From Rhytidiadelphus loreus (taxonomy: Eukaryota; Streptophyta; Bryopsida; Hypnales; Hylocomiaceae): a stretch of DNA of 64,000 bases. Below the pieces are notes generated by a model. That model saw only the letters and a program-made list of their open reading frames with translations, did not search any database and was not told the origin of the DNA. The position numbers and the translations under genes are program-made. The stretch is taken from positions 83,903,839 through 83,967,838 of the forward strand of contig OX344761.1 of NCBI GenBank assembly GCA_947034895.1, in the 5' to 3' direction. Positions within the stretch are counted from its first letter, which is position 1; each line of letters starts with the position of its first letter. Shown here in pieces: positions 11,949 to 25,800 of this stretch.

Positions 11949-14900
11949 CTATGTGGACACGATTCCCTCTGGAATTGTAATGATCCCTGCTTTAACTAGA
12001 AGATGCTTCAATTCATTGAAGCTATAACTTGGTGCATGAATGAATTTGTCCTCCTCCATGTTCATCTTGCAAAAGTAGCGGAACAAGTAGTACAAGTGTT
12101 TGCAATTCACGTACTGTTGGCGACCGCCAATAGATGAAACAACCATGCTAATAAAGTCTGGGCAAGTGCACGACGGATACATACCCATTGTAATTCGGTA
12201 CACATTTCGGTTATGCTCTGCCCCGGTCTCCAATGACACAATTGCACCTAGCCTTGGAAATGGCAACAATGTTACCCCAAGTATTTCTCCTTTAACATTT
12301 CCAGCACTCTCCCACTTATTCCGTTGTTCTATAGTTGGTGCATTTGTGATTCGCCGTATTGTTCGATTGTTTCGGACCGTTGGATACATATGACCATCAG
12401 GTGGAGGTGGTTGATCATACAATACGCTCTTGAATATGTTGGATATATTGAAGAGTCGACAAGGAGATAAGATAGGACGCTCTTGAAGTCGAAAGCCAGC
12501 ATGCTGCAGTAATAATGTCTCCTCCCGAGTTAGATTAGTTCCAGTTAAAACAGGCCATTCCTCTGGTACCTCAGGCCAATCTATTATCCACTTGCGCTTA
12601 GTTCCTTTGACACATCGTTCAATGTCATCTGCACAAAACCAGAAATCTGCTAGCACCTCACGCTTAGTGCCGTAATCTTCTTTTTTTCCACGATAGGTAG
12701 GAGCAGGTGTTCCCTTTCGACCTTTTGATATTTTAGCAGTACACCTTATATTCGACCCCCGTTGTTGAGCATGACATTTTGCGTTAGATTTCTGACTAAT
12801 CCTTGCAATGTGCCACTTCGAAGTGTCACAATCACTTTCAAAAGCAATTGTCACATGTGAAGAAGTGTTCCCTTCAGGTTGTTTACTGCTGTCCCTAGAA
12901 GAGTCAACAAATGCCGCTCTAGACCGCGTTCTGACACGAGGTTGTGAAAAATTCAATTTATCAGGTCTATGTGAATCTCCTGCATCGCCGATAGGTACGT
13001 CCAACTTCCTCTTCGTACTTCCAAATACTTCTTCTCCTTCCAAATGGGGTATGCGAGTTCCAACACCTTCCGATCCTGGTAAAGTATTCAATGCCTCTGC
13101 AATTTTCTTGGGATCTCCACTACGTCTTGCAGCTCTCAACTTTAACTCTCCTTTTGATGGACCACATCCAGATGCATGTCCCTTCAAGTAAGCATGATAG
13201 TTTGTCATTTGCATCCACGCACGGATGCTGTCATCACAAGTGGCATCAAATAAATTGTTTCCTCGGTTCCCAGACATTTGAAGCCACTTGTTATGAACGG
13301 TTTCTGATAAGTTGCACGAAGGCATGTCCGCCATCTCCTCCAAACTGAAACCCTACAAATGCAACATAATATACATTTAGGGTCTCACATTCAATAAAAC
13401 ATGATCCAGTCCACTGCAGTTGGACTATTACCGAACAAAATGCAATGTCCAGGTCACATAAAGTCAATGTCATTTTATAGGAAATTGAAGATCACCTTAT
13501 ATTACACCTTCAGAAACAACCATTATAAGAAAATCCAACTCCAGGTTCAAACATCCTAACCATTTTGAATGACAAATTCTATATTTTTTTCCTTCTACAT
13601 AAACCGAAATTGGGGGTATTGAGTGGGGACCCCAAAACCTTAGTCGGGTCCGACTAAGGTATTTGGGTTGCCTCACAGTACCCCCATTTACGGTTTTAGT
13701 AGGAAAAAAAAAAAAAAATTGAAATTCAGGTTACTCTAAACTTCTGCTCTTAACCCATAATTGCAAACAAATAAATTAAAATAAAATTTTTGCACAGTTT
13801 TCCCGATGTTACAAAACATAGTAAATCTCAAATGGGAATTGAGCTTACCATTTGCATGAAGCCTCCCCGTTGCCTATACCGAAAATGCCAAAAGGCAAGC
13901 CAATGGTCTAAGTGATGAAGTGCATCTTCAGTGGTAGCTCCAGATGATAACCACCATGACCGAATTGCAAGATATTTCGTCTCTGCGTCCGCCATACTCT
14001 TTGCATCTTTGTATTGTTTACATAGTACATTATGTTGTTGTTGGAATGCTTCCTTGATGTACTTCTGTGTGTGCTTCTGCAGTGAAGTACTCCAATGCAA
14101 CAAGCAAGTCCTCTCGCGATTTTCCATTTTTTGATTTGGAAAACCACTACCATAAATGATACGAACCGCATTCCAATTGGCCATAGCGCTATCTGCCATG
14201 AACCCCTTGAAGTTTGGATATTCTACTCCGTGTCGTGACATGACTGCATTCAAGCATTTCCAAAAAAGCACTTGTACCTCAATATCTTCCGACTGCATAT
14301 CGCATGTTGCAATTGTCATCACTTTCTTGTAATCGGAATTGTACACGTGGCAAGCCATTGTGGTCCACTCCTTCACACGCTTCACGTGGTCAAACATCAT
14401 CCACGCATTTTCCAGATTCCCTCCGGGCTGCATGCGCTTCACCAGGTCCACTCCACTTTCAGGTCCTTCAGTGAGCATCTTGAATATGTACACCTTCTCC
14501 TTCCCTTGGCCTGGGAAGACGCTCTCATGAATGAACTCAAATTTTGACTCTTTCTTCATGGTCATAATGTTGTCGATCACGCCTCCACGGTTGTTAGAGC
14601 GAAAGGAAGATATCACATTACGGATGTTCGGACTACTCAAGTACTCAAACCTATCCATAACCTCTTCTAGTTCTTGTCCTCTCAACATCTCTTTCTCTCC
14701 TTCACCATTGTGAAACAAATACGTTGTTAAAAAATCTTTGCTAGCAGAGAGAGCAATTGCTGAGTTTGTTGCGGTTGGTGTTTTTGCCACTTGCTCTGCT
14801 ATGAGTCCACAAATCTTTTCTGTAGAATCTCTGTACATGCCTTTTGCTACTGGGTGAGAATGATCTCCAATATGAATAGCGGCCCTACTCATTTTCGGAT

Positions 14901-16008
14901 TCTCACTATAGCAGTAGTAAATTCTAGCATCACATGTGTGCAAGCACGTAGGTGTCAATTTACAAAGCTTGCAAACTAACGTACAATCTTTAGGAGCACT
15001 GTCCCCTTCTGCAAATGGGAAGGTCGTGTAACCAGTCCACTCTGTTTCATTGCGTTTAGAAGCCCTCTTCAAATAATCACACTCTGGATTTACACAAGCA
15101 AGATGACCAGCGCAGTATGATTTACGGAACTTCAGCTTATCAGAGTTGTGAATGTTTGTGGTCAATACCTTGCACCACGGATGCCCGTCATAACGCTTGT
15201 CCATCCCTTCCAAATTCCTAGCTGCTGATGAAGACGAAGACACCCGACATGGAGGCAATTCAAAGATGACATCTCCGTTGAACACAGGTGGAAGGAATTG
15301 CACTCGATGGTGGTTAATGGCATTCAAATCCATTGTTGACAATTCGTTTCTAGACCGATGCATGCCACTTAGTCTTCTCAAAGAATCCATTATACTTAAT
15401 CTATCAACTGGACTCGGATACAATGGAGGATGGGACAACAACGAAGTTGCAGGACTATTTGATGGGGTGCCAGAAAATGAATGAACAACATGCTTCTCGT
15501 TTGGATCCTTCTCTACAAATCGTGGTTTTTTCTGTAGAGTAAGATCAGGTGACTCTCCTTCCGATTTGCTAGACAACTCAATGATGGGATGCAATTGCTC
15601 AACCTTCACCGCACTCAGAATTATTGTTGGAGACGGGACCGGCAAAACTTGACAAGGAGGACTACGGAGAACTGCATGGTTGACATATGGCATATCTACT
15701 GTCGAATTATCAGATTGCCGACTTAGAATCTCAGTTGATGCGGCTATCATGGAAAGAGGAAGACCATAAGCTCTATAGTTTCCTGAAGCAAGATACCAAC
15801 AATGGCCTTCCTCTTCTATAGACTTCACAACAGGAATAGACTCTTGGTGCTCGCTAGATTCTGACTTTCTCTCTTCTTCAACATAGATGGAAGACTCAAC
15901 AAATCTAAACCTTACATGAAGCAAATGACTTAGTACTCTAGCAAATCCTCCCTCCTCAACTGGAAACACAAGTGGAATCGTATGACCATCTACTCTAACG
16001 CAAGCCAT
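11949..16008 (-). CDS. MULE-type transposase, WRKY-GCM1-like and SWIM zinc fingers, two exons
   Basis: Exons are 16,008-13,849 and 13,352-11,949 (minus strand), joined in phase by GT-AG sites, for 1,187 residues. The start is the ATG reading MACVRVDG; nothing upstream in frame is better supported. An acidic, Ser-rich N-terminus precedes a Cys/His region at about residues 280-400 (CAGHLACVNPEC, later GDHSHP) that resembles the WRKY-GCM1 zinc fingers of Mutator-type transposases. The DDE-like core follows, with likely acidic residues in MMFDHVKR and GFMADSAMANWNAV (near residue 604). I could not place the third acidic residue with confidence. The C-terminus has a SWIM finger (CTCPDF...CKHLYYLF, about residues 1,114-1,150). 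Family role: binds the element ends and cuts and rejoins DNA in the nucleus. The 496-bp intron carries hairpin H6. A similar C-terminus survives as a relic at 46,790-46,930. Confidence 0.85.
13600..13700. repeat. Hairpin repeat H6 (transposase intron)
   Basis: Near-palindrome with centre AGTCGGGTCCGACT and outer arms AAACCGAAATTGGGGGTA and TACCCCCATTTACGGTTT. Lies wholly within the intron at 13,353-13,848. Confidence 0.75.
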
Positions 16009-16860
16009 GATGATGAAATACACTCGTGTAGAACTGAAAACTCAACAAACCGATACTTACACTGAGGTGGGGGAATGACTGAACTGAGTTAAGTACTACA
16101 TCATGTACGCATATATTACCATTCAAAATAGACCAGAACATGTACATGAATAGTGGATTCTATATCATTCAGTATGTGTAAGTGGGGCTACCAAAGAAGC
16201 CGCCATACATTTAATTCCCTACCACTTTATAAAGCACGTCATTTAATGCATTTAGGCGGCTCTAGCATTCACCTTTCACCAAGGGACATGTAGTAGTTGG
16301 GTTAACATTTATTTTCCATAAATGGATACATAGATCGTGTCTAAAGTAGCCATAGTCCAACTTTAGTACCGCGTTTTTTAAAGGTCGCGATCAAAGCGTT
16401 TAGGCGACTCTGGCAAGGACCTTTACAATGCATGCCATCAATTGATCTGACAGAGTCATACTTATTATAAAAGATGCCTCTACTTCTCTACAAGAATCTA
16501 GGAAAGCTTACTGTGAAAGTTAAGTTAACATTGTCAAGTGGGAGGGCACCTCTTTAAATGAAATGTTAGCTATAATTACTTCTACATTCTTAGGGCGGCG
16601 CGTGAAGGTCTTATGGCTTTTAAATTCTCTTTAAATGAAATGTTAGCTATAATTACTTCTACATTCTTAGGGCGGCACGTGAAGGTCTTATGGCTTTTAA
16701 ATTCTCAGGGCGGCGTGTCAGAGGAATGTAATCAATGAGGGGATGGGACTATTGTGCTTTTGTGTATAAGTACTCTCCACTTCTTCACTAAAGAGACACT
16801 CTTGTTCTTGTTTTCTGAAACCACGTTTGCTTTTGAGAGGCCCTTCCGTCCATTTCTTTC
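16009..16860. promoter_or_regulatory. Divergent promoter region with 77-bp tandem repeat
   Basis: This 852-bp region separates the head-to-head transposase and ParB-methyltransferase genes. It contains two adjacent copies of a 77-bp unit (16,550-16,626 and 16,627-16,703), each including TTAGGGCGGC and GTGAAGGTCTTATGGC, plus a third partial GGGCGGCGTGTC. A TATA-like TGTATAAG lies at 16,763-16,770, about 95 bp before the plus-strand start. Shared control of both genes is inferred. Confidence 0.6.
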
Positions 16861-19800
16861 ATGTATGAGCTTATGCCCATAGATAGTGATAGTGTTACAT
16901 TTGTTATTCCGAAGTTGAAAAGCAAACGCAAGAGGCGTAGTTCTTTGTATTTCTCATCTCCAAAAGCGCTTAGGATATCTAGAATGAATCGTCCAAAGAG
17001 GGTGGCGTCCAAGATTGCTCAATCAAATCCAGTGAACTTGCAGAAAGTCCTTCGCTTTGAAGCTGGAGGCAGCGGTGTGGAAGAGAATGTCGAAGTGCAG
17101 AGCTTGGACTCACAACAAGCGATGTCGGAGGACCCTAGTATTGTACACTACATTCCAAGAGATGAGACAGTACTGCAAGTAAGTACATTCAAATTCCTTT
17201 TCCTTTCTTCAATAACCATTTCTAGTTCGGGATTGTTATTTTGGAAAAGTGAATTCTTCCTTATACAATTAGTTCAAATGCATGTTTCATTGTACAAGCA
17301 TTATAGGAGCATATGAACATTAGTTGCATGTGAACTCTGTATAATGAAGAGGATACAATATTAAATACTAAACATGTATGAATGGGAAAAATGTTCTGCG
17401 AATAGCTTTCATGTTGTCAACTATCATAATGTTCTGTCCATTACATGTTATCAAGTTCCTTTCATTTGTAACACATCCATTTGTAATGGATGAGAAGGAT
17501 TCATTTGTACTTGTTTAGAAGCCTTTTATGTTCAAGAATAGTTTAATATCATGAGCATTATTTATAACATAACAATTTTGGAAATTGTTATATAATATTC
17601 ATCTATTAATATTAGGTAACAATATATTTAAAATAATGGTCAACCTATTTCATTTAATGATCAATGTATATTAGTGAATATTTACTATTTCCCAGAAATG
17701 TTGTACATGATATATATTGGAGTCAAAAATCATACCAAAAAATTGAATTATAGTATGAACACATACTATATAATGTGACTAGAACTTTACCCAATAGCAA
17801 TTTCACGCCTATTTCCTGGATGTTCGGCACATTTAGATCCTTCATTGTGTCTCATTCCTGCTTGGATGGAAGTCATCCTAATTTTTGGTAATACTTCATT
17901 TAGTTTTTGTCCTAATCATCGGCTAGATTTGGTGTTACTAGAATATATAATTTTCTAAATTTAAAAATGCATATATATGTCAAGTGATCAATTTGCATTG
18001 ACTTTAGATCAAAACTAAAAGTGTAAAAATGAGGAAAAAAATGGAAAAGTCAAAAAAATTTAAAAACCGCCTCATGAAGATAACATTCCTCCTAATCAAA
18101 TAAAACAAGTTTTACTCAAAAAATGATAATATTTTATTCGTAAGTTAATTTAGAATGAAATCTGAAATATTTTTTTCAAAATTTATAGAAAACAATTCGT
18201 GATAGTTTTAGTACATCTAACCGTAAGGATTGAATTGACAAATTAATACATACATTGGTCATTTGTATATCGATTCCAAATATTCTTCAAAAAAGAAGTT
18301 CCTAATGTTTTTTCTAAAGTCCTCGAAAATGACCATTTTCTCTTCAGAAATTCCGAAGATATTAGTTTGCTTAGTCCAAGCTGTGATTACTGTTTATAGT
18401 ATACAATTAAAGCCACACGGCGGTAGTGAGGACAACTCAGTACTTGCGGAGTTGCGGTTGTTTTTAGAACGTATGAAGAATGATCATGGGGACTCATAGA
18501 TAGAACGGGGAGAATAATCTTTCCAAGTAACTTTACCAAAAGCAACAAATCTAAATCACGAACTGCCAGTGATTTCGGGAGATTTACCTTTCCGGGAATC
18601 TTGTTCATGCAGCTGCCGCCGAGCCTTTGCTTGCCGGTGAACCACTCGTTCAAATTCCAGGCATCATCTACTTCTTGGGTCTGTGCTACGTGTTTCAAAT
18701 ATAAGATGTCAACTAACAAATATAGCCATCTCTATCTGTCTCGTTGCAGCGCCAGGCAAGCCAAACAGTTTTGGGGAGGATCGGCAGCATGAGAAACACG
18801 AGGTTGCGTTCCCGGGAAGAAGAAAGGTCTTCAGCCGAAGACGAACCGACAAGTCTTGATCCTGCGCCCAATCCAACTGAGGTATGAATATTTTTTTTCA
18901 TTTTGCTACATTTGTTTCTAAGCTTAAGTGCAGGTTCCATTGCTAGAAAAAGAAGGGGTTTTGGGTTGTTATGATCAGTTAGCTTACTGATATGCTTGCT
19001 GTGATCTTGTCTTTTTCCCTAAACCGCAGATGTGTACCGATCTCGTCGACTGTCATTCTAAAGATGCTCCCTGTCATTTCGTTGTCTGTCATTCCGGAGC
19101 GCCTGTCGAAGGTCCCACCTGATTTTTGAAAAGTAATAACCCGCTTGTTGACATGGGTCAACCCGCTTGTCGACATGTTCAAAATTAATAACCCGCTTGT
19201 CGATTCTGATTACGGAGATGATCCGGTCTGCTCCATCTAATTCTGGATCTCGTCACCCAACCATTTTCCGATGCTGTGATCTTTTTTTTCTGAAGTCCGT
19301 TTGGTTTCTGTTGCCGATTGAGATTCCATAATGCCTCAATTGGATTCCTAGATGTAGTCGTGCTGTTCGATTCCAAAGTTGAGTCCCGGATCTAGTCGTG
19401 TAGTCTAAGTCAAAGATCCCATCTTCTGTATCTATGCCCTTCAGTCGAATATATGCGTAGGCAAACGGGGAGACTGAAGCAGCAGGCCTATCTTGAACTT
19501 CTGAACCTCGCCGAAATAGTCAAGAAAATAAGTAAAATAATTTCCCGTATTGAATGGAAAAAAATTGTCTGATCAGTGAAGAGGCTCCTTGTCGACCGTC
19601 CCTCCATTCTAGTCAGTCAACTCGTTTCCGAAATTTGGTTCGTTTACAATGCGGTCAGAAAGAAGCGTCTCCACAGAACCAGCCTACAACACTGGAGCTT
19701 GAAAGATAATGGCAGTTACAATTGTACACTACAAATAACGTATCGTGAAATTAGTCATGACTGACGTTATAAAGTTTGGCAAAAGTTAAACCTGCGATGA

Positions 19801-22800
19801 ACAATATGTTAGTACGTTTTATGTTTTTTTTTAATCTGTATTTCAGTTAACCTTAATATTTGAATGAAGTTAGTGGTTGCCTCCTTGCATCCGTCCGCCT
19901 GCATTCCGACGACCTGCTCTGGATTGGTTGTTGGTGATGATCGTTTCTGAAGATGGGGTGCTGCCGATGATTGTTGAAGGCGACGATCATTTGCTGCCGT
20001 TGATCAATCCTTGGGCCACCATTTTGGGTGGTCCTGAAAAGTATCGCAGAAATCTGTGAACTGCACTCACTGTCTTTGCGGTGGGAGGTTCAAAGTTGGG
20101 GTACCGCAAGGTACCCCCAAAACTCCAGTCGGACCCGACTGTGGTTTTTGGGGTACCTCGCGGTACCCCAACTTTGAACATCATTTCCATAATTTTTAGA
20201 CATTTAAATGCCTTTTGAAAAAAACATGTGTCGGAGTTCGCTGCAAGTAGTTTCAACAACGCACATTCAGTAGTGAGTCGTTGGTTGCTGAAGTCTTAAT
20301 CCAAGTGATGTCGGTACACAGCAGAAAGATTATGGGGAAACCGAGTCTGGATATGAGGAATAGAATGTTGATTCCGAAGGTATTGACTGTAGGTACAATT
20401 TTTTTATTTTTTATATGACTTCCTATCTTCACGTGTGAGACCAAAAGTTAGGGTACCGCAAGGTACCCCCCAAACCCCAGTCGGACCCGACTATGGTTTT
20501 TGGGGTACCTAGCGGTACCCCAACTTCCGGTCTTCTAGACACCGAAATTACAAAAATTGCCTTCATTTTACTGAACCTGCGAGAACTAGACGTTTCTTTT
20601 AGATCAAGGCATATTGATCAAGAAGCTCAGCGATGTCTGTTTTCCGTAGTTTGATTGTCTGATCTCGTCGATTTAGATTCTGGTACCTCCACCAGAAGTC
20701 TAACCCCAAGTATTCAACGTCGATTGAGATTATGGGACTTCTACGCGATGTCTAACCCAATCTAGTCTCGTGGAGTTTGCCTCAAAGTTTGACCGGGAAT
20801 CTTTCAAATTTTCTAACAAAGCTAAAAAACGAAACTCGTCGCCGATGGACAGTTGCAGTGAAGCATCTTGCGCTGCAAAAACTCCGGAACTCCGCTGGTA
20901 TCTGCAGGTGTCCCTTAAAAAATCTGAACAGTACTCCCCTTTGTTGCGGGGGAGACCGGAAGTTGGGGTACCGCGAGGTACCCCCAAAACCCCAGTCGGA
21001 CCCGACTGGGGTTTTGGGGGTACCTTGCGGTACCCCAACTTTCGATCTCACGTATTGCTTTTTTTCTTGCAGGTGCCTGCGGCGGATTTTCTTTTATGAA
21101 AAAAAATGTTGGCTCTTCTGTCCGTTACTTCTCATCCGTACGAAGATCATGCATGTACCGGAATTAGGGGTATCGCAAGATACCCCAAAAACCCTAGTCG
21201 GGTCCGACTGGGGTTTAAAGGGTACCTTGCGGTACCCCTAATTTCGGTTTTAAGATTTAGCAGTTATAATTTGTTAGATTTAATGGATAAAAGTGATGGT
21301 TTTTAGTGTTTATTGGCAATGAGAAGTCTGTCTTAATTTATTGCCTATGGGTGCTTACATATCATTTTGTGTTATGTACATTCATAGTTTTACTAAAGAA
21401 ATTCATTGAATTGTTGATAACTCATACTATTTGAAATTTTGTTTTCTTATAAAGTATGCATGCTTCAATATGTTCTTCAATTATGTATTCAAGTCTAACT
21501 AGAAAATAATAATTTATTTATTTGTTCTTTTTGTTTATTTCAAGGCATTATAGTGCTAAGAGTAGGCTAAATATGAAGTTGTATTAAAAGTCTTAGCTTA
21601 AAATACTCCATTACAATGTAATATATATGGTGGTAATGTGTACATCTTGGCATGCGCAGATGGAATGCTCAAATGTGTCTATTCACCAAGCTTCTTCATC
21701 AGTTGTACCCACTGAAGTTGTGGAGGCTGAAGTGGCTGAAGAATCGGTACCTCAAACTCCAAGACCTGGAATTCTGGAAGTGTGCAATGAATCCCAAGTA
21801 CCAGAAGAGACAGATGTGGTAAGTTTGGGAGATATTTTGGATGCATGTGATCGTGTAGCCGATCGATTGGAGGTGCCCATGCATAGTCGTATTAGTGATT
21901 CCAAGAAAAGGAAACGTAGGATGCCAATTTTCTCTGATGAAAGCTCAGAGATTGAGTATAGCTCGAAGACAGATTGCACCTCTGAGGTAGAGTCGTCAGA
22001 CTCAATTTCAAGCCCATGGGGTCCTAAATCATGTCAATGTTCTTGTCTTCGACCATTACTTAGTCACGGGGTGGTGATTCTACACCAATGTGAAGATTTA
22101 GACGTTAGTGTCTTTGTAGATTGAATGTAAATTATATCTTTATGGAATGAGAGATTGGAGTTATATCTTGGAAATAGTAGTCATATTTTGGTATGATATT
22201 CCATTTATAATATGAATGATGAAATTACATTTTGTGCTCAAATTTATTATCTCTTCAAATTAAATATGAATTACTCTTAGCAGAACTTTATTTTTATTGT
22301 TTTCTGTTATATTTCATGTAATTGTTCAAAGATGTTTGACAATTCAAAATGTACTTGCAGATTGAGGAATCTCCGATACTTTTGTCACAAGAAGAAGAAC
22401 ACCAGGATACACAGGGAGACAATGAGACACAACAGCCCGAGATTGAAGGTGAAGTGGAAGAAGATTTTCAGATGGAAGACATTGACGATGCTGAGGAAGA
22501 GAGAGAATTGCTGGAAGACGAGCTTCGACGGTTGCAGAAGGTGGACTCCGTTGCAACCATTTCTAGTTTGAGAATAAAGCCAGAGAAGCACTCACGTCTA
22601 CGAATTCCGCTTTGCAGGCTTGTGCCAATGTCCATGGTGAGGCCAACACTCTCTTCGGACTTGATAAAACTTGAACAAGAGTTTGCTCATGGATACCGTG
22701 AAGGGGCTGCGGTGTTCTATGTCTCTACAACGAATGAGGCTGGAGAAAGTTCACACTTCACAGTGGACGAGGTGAACAAGTGGGATCCGTTTTGGAAGCA

Positions 22801-25800
22801 AGCGAACGATGATTTCAACAGGTTTGTCGAATCAAAGCCGAAACTGAAATTTATGAAGAACTTAAAGTTCTTTGTGTGCGACGGAAATCACCGTCGGATT
22901 TCGTGGATGAGTCACATTAATAGACGCTACCCTGCTAATCCAAATTGGCACATCTCCGTGGATTGCATCATTCTTGAAACGAAAGGAAGAATTGAGTTGA
23001 TCATGCAGGTGATGCATGATATTAACAAGTAAGTTACTCCATTACTTTTGACGTTCACTTTTAATTTATTTTTCACATTTTTAAGTTTGCAAAATGCATT
23101 TTATTATTGCTTCCAGATAATAAATTGTTTGAATTGGTTTCAAGTCGACAGAGGATTCTCACGTGAAGACCAATCTAGTGCATACACTTTATCGTGTGCA
23201 GAAGTATGGGCTTCTACCTTTGGAGAAGTTCATGGAGATGCTAAGACCTTCAGAAAGGAAGCGTTGTAGTGTTCAAATTGGAAGGAAGTCTTGGTACTCT
23301 ATGCCTACTGATGTTTTCACAGCTTTCAACTTTAGGGTGAGTTATATAATTTATATTTGAAAAAATTTATATATTTCTACGGTTCATTAAGGTATTGTAT
23401 ATTTTTATGAACATTTGTATTGACATTTTGTGGAATTTTGCAGCACGAGATTTCTCAAGCGGCAGATATTGCAGCAAGGAAATACAATGACCTTACACCA
23501 CTGGAAGAGAAAACCGATCAAGGAATTGCAAATGCCATGAGGGTTGGTGCAAGAGAGAAGTCATCAAAGTTGTACATCAAGATGGTAAAGTTGCTAGCTA
23601 TGGCAAACCCGGCTCTCGGTCCCGAATTCCTACAAGAGGTATGTATTTCTATGAAAGAAGATGTTTTAGGATTTTATTAGACTAGTTTGTAATGTAATTT
23701 TTTTAATATGAAATGGATTTCTTCATGTGGAGAAGCATTGGACCATGAATGAGGTTCAAGAGATGACACTCGAGAAGTTGCAAATGATTGCAACATGCAA
23801 TACAACACCTGCCCAGAAATTGAAGTACATGAAGTGGTGGAACTCGTCCAATCCATCTCGTGAAGCTCGGAAATTTCCATTGTGGCCTGTGTCTGAAGAA
23901 AAATTATTGCCCTTCCTCCACAAGTGTGTGTGGTGGTCTGGGGTAAGTTGTTATTAGTTTTAATAAACATTTTGCTATGTATTTTGAATCCAATTTTTTT
24001 TCATGTATATGAATAGAATTGTTATTATGATTACCATTTTTACATGAATAAGTTTATTGTTTTATAGATTGAAGAAGGTGCTCAAGAGTACTTCGACAAT
24101 GTGGTGAGTAAAGACAACCTCCAGATCAACATGGAGGTTCCACTGGAACCGGAGTCACTTGTACAGTACATAGAAGGTTGGAGAAGGAAAATCTGGGAGC
24201 AAGGTTTTGGCCCATTTCTGAAGGGGGCCAACTCGTTCAAGAAGTCTGATTCATTTTCTACGTACGAAGGGTCAGTGCAGGCCGTGCGAAGAGTTCTTTT
24301 CCGGTAAGTCTTTAAAGTTTGTCTAGTTTTTAATTCATTACTTGATTGAATATCCCTATACCATAAATGAAAAAATGTATAATGACCCTGAAATGGGGGT
24401 ACTGTAAGGTATCTAAAAAACCTTGGTCGGGTCCGACTGAGGTTTTTTAATTCCTTGCAGTACCCCCATTTTTGGTTTCATGAGATTTTATTTTATTTTT
24501 TCATATTTTTAATTTTCAGATTAAAAATGTGATGCTCCTGATTTGTGTTTGATTTGCGACATGGTTGAGTAATAAGATCGTGTTTATTTTTTATTTTTTT
24601 GAACATCGTCAAATATTAACAATATATGAATTCACAAACTATCGTTGGACTGAGTTTGTTGTTTTGGCAGGTACTTGAAGCTTGAGCTAGTAGCAAAGAA
24701 TGCTTTAGCACGAGGGGATCTTCCCCCGTTTCTATCGTCATGGTTAGATCGAAGTTCAGATGAATGCATGTTCACGCAGACTCAACTTCGAACCTTCACG
24801 ACTGCCAATCTCAACGGTGGAGGGTGGTACTTGGATTGCCAACTGACATTCACTCATCCAACGGAGGTGGGGCTCCGTAAGTCCTTTGATGGTCTTGGTA
24901 TTATTGACTTGGAAGTCCCCGAGTTTGCTGATCTCAATGATATACAGAAGAAAAGGGCCATTTCACGAAGGACGATTGCTAACAAGAAGAAAGAAAGAAA
25001 GGAACAAGAGATTAGGGCCAACAAGGAGAAGAAGGAAGCAGAACGTTTAGCAAAGTTGGCAGAGAAGGAGAAAGAGGCCGAGAAGGAGGGGAAGACAAAA
25101 GGCAAGGGCAAGAAGAAGGTTGAAGGTACGGGCCAAGTTCCAGCGTCTTCAACAGTGGATCAAGGATCACAAATGGAATCCGGATCACGCAGTGGTATGA
25201 AGAGGAAGGCTGTTTTGAAAGAGCTCACTGAAGAAATGGTCACACAGGGGACACAAGTAATTGTCATTGGTAATGATGATGAAGTGAACTCGGAGGAGCT
25301 GATCCTCAACGTCTCCATCGTGGACATAATGGAGAATGAGGAAGAAGACGGGAAGACATGCTACAAAGAAATCATGGACTTTTTGGAAAAGGTAATTCTC
25401 TAGTTCTTCCGTTGTTGAATATTATGATTTCTATGAAACTGCATGATTGAAAAATGTATTAATTCTTGCTTGTTTGCACACCTCTATTTTGTAGTTGTCG
25501 GCTGGGAAGGTTCGGAAGTATGGTGGTAAAGTAATGCGACAGGCAGGAGTGGACCTTATTTTCTTTGACTGCCACGAGAATTTGCCAGTCCCCGGAGTGT
25601 CTTTCCCAAACTCTCATGTGCCTACATGGAACGCCGACACGGAGTACGAAAGAATTCAAGAGGCTTTTCATTTTGCAGATAAATATTTGCAAGATGATGG
25701 GTGTTTTGTGGTGTTTCATTCGTGGAGCGCAGATGCGAAGGGCGTCATTGCTGGGCTATGTGAGGTATATCCGACAATGAAGAAGAAAGAGTGGTTGGGA

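Larger units (their letters stand above)
17179..21659 (+). other. Long first intron of the ParB-methyltransferase gene
   Basis: About 4.5 kb between exons 1 and 2. It contains hairpins H1-H4, a candidate alternative first exon (18,789-18,881) and a GC-richer zone (about 18,400-21,100) with short frames on both strands. One minus-strand frame at 18,719-18,387 reads EVDDAWNLNEWFTGKQRLGG and might be a captured host fragment, but I do not recognise it. Short direct repeats (AATAACCCGCTTGT) lie near 19,134-19,200. Confidence 0.45.

Noticed and set aside
12808..13191. 127-codon plus-strand frame opposite the transposase, and similar frames at 12,100-12,393 and 13,091-13,348
   Set aside because: Antisense shadows of the transposase exons; no independent features.
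20730..21241. Overlapping frames of about 90-154 codons on both strands around 20.7-21.2 kb
   Set aside because: They span hairpins H3 and H4, whose symmetry gives the same peptide pieces on both strands; the area is intron 1.
21819..22124. Continuation of exon 2 through KKRKRRMPIFSDESSE to a stop at 22,124
   Set aside because: The frame looks partly coding (basic and acidic stretches), but a consensus donor at 21,818/21,819 joins in phase to exon 3. Kept as a possible retained-intron form rather than the main model.
24854..25111. 85-codon minus-strand Ser/Phe-rich frame
   Set aside because: Antisense of the Lys/Glu-rich coiled-coil exon.
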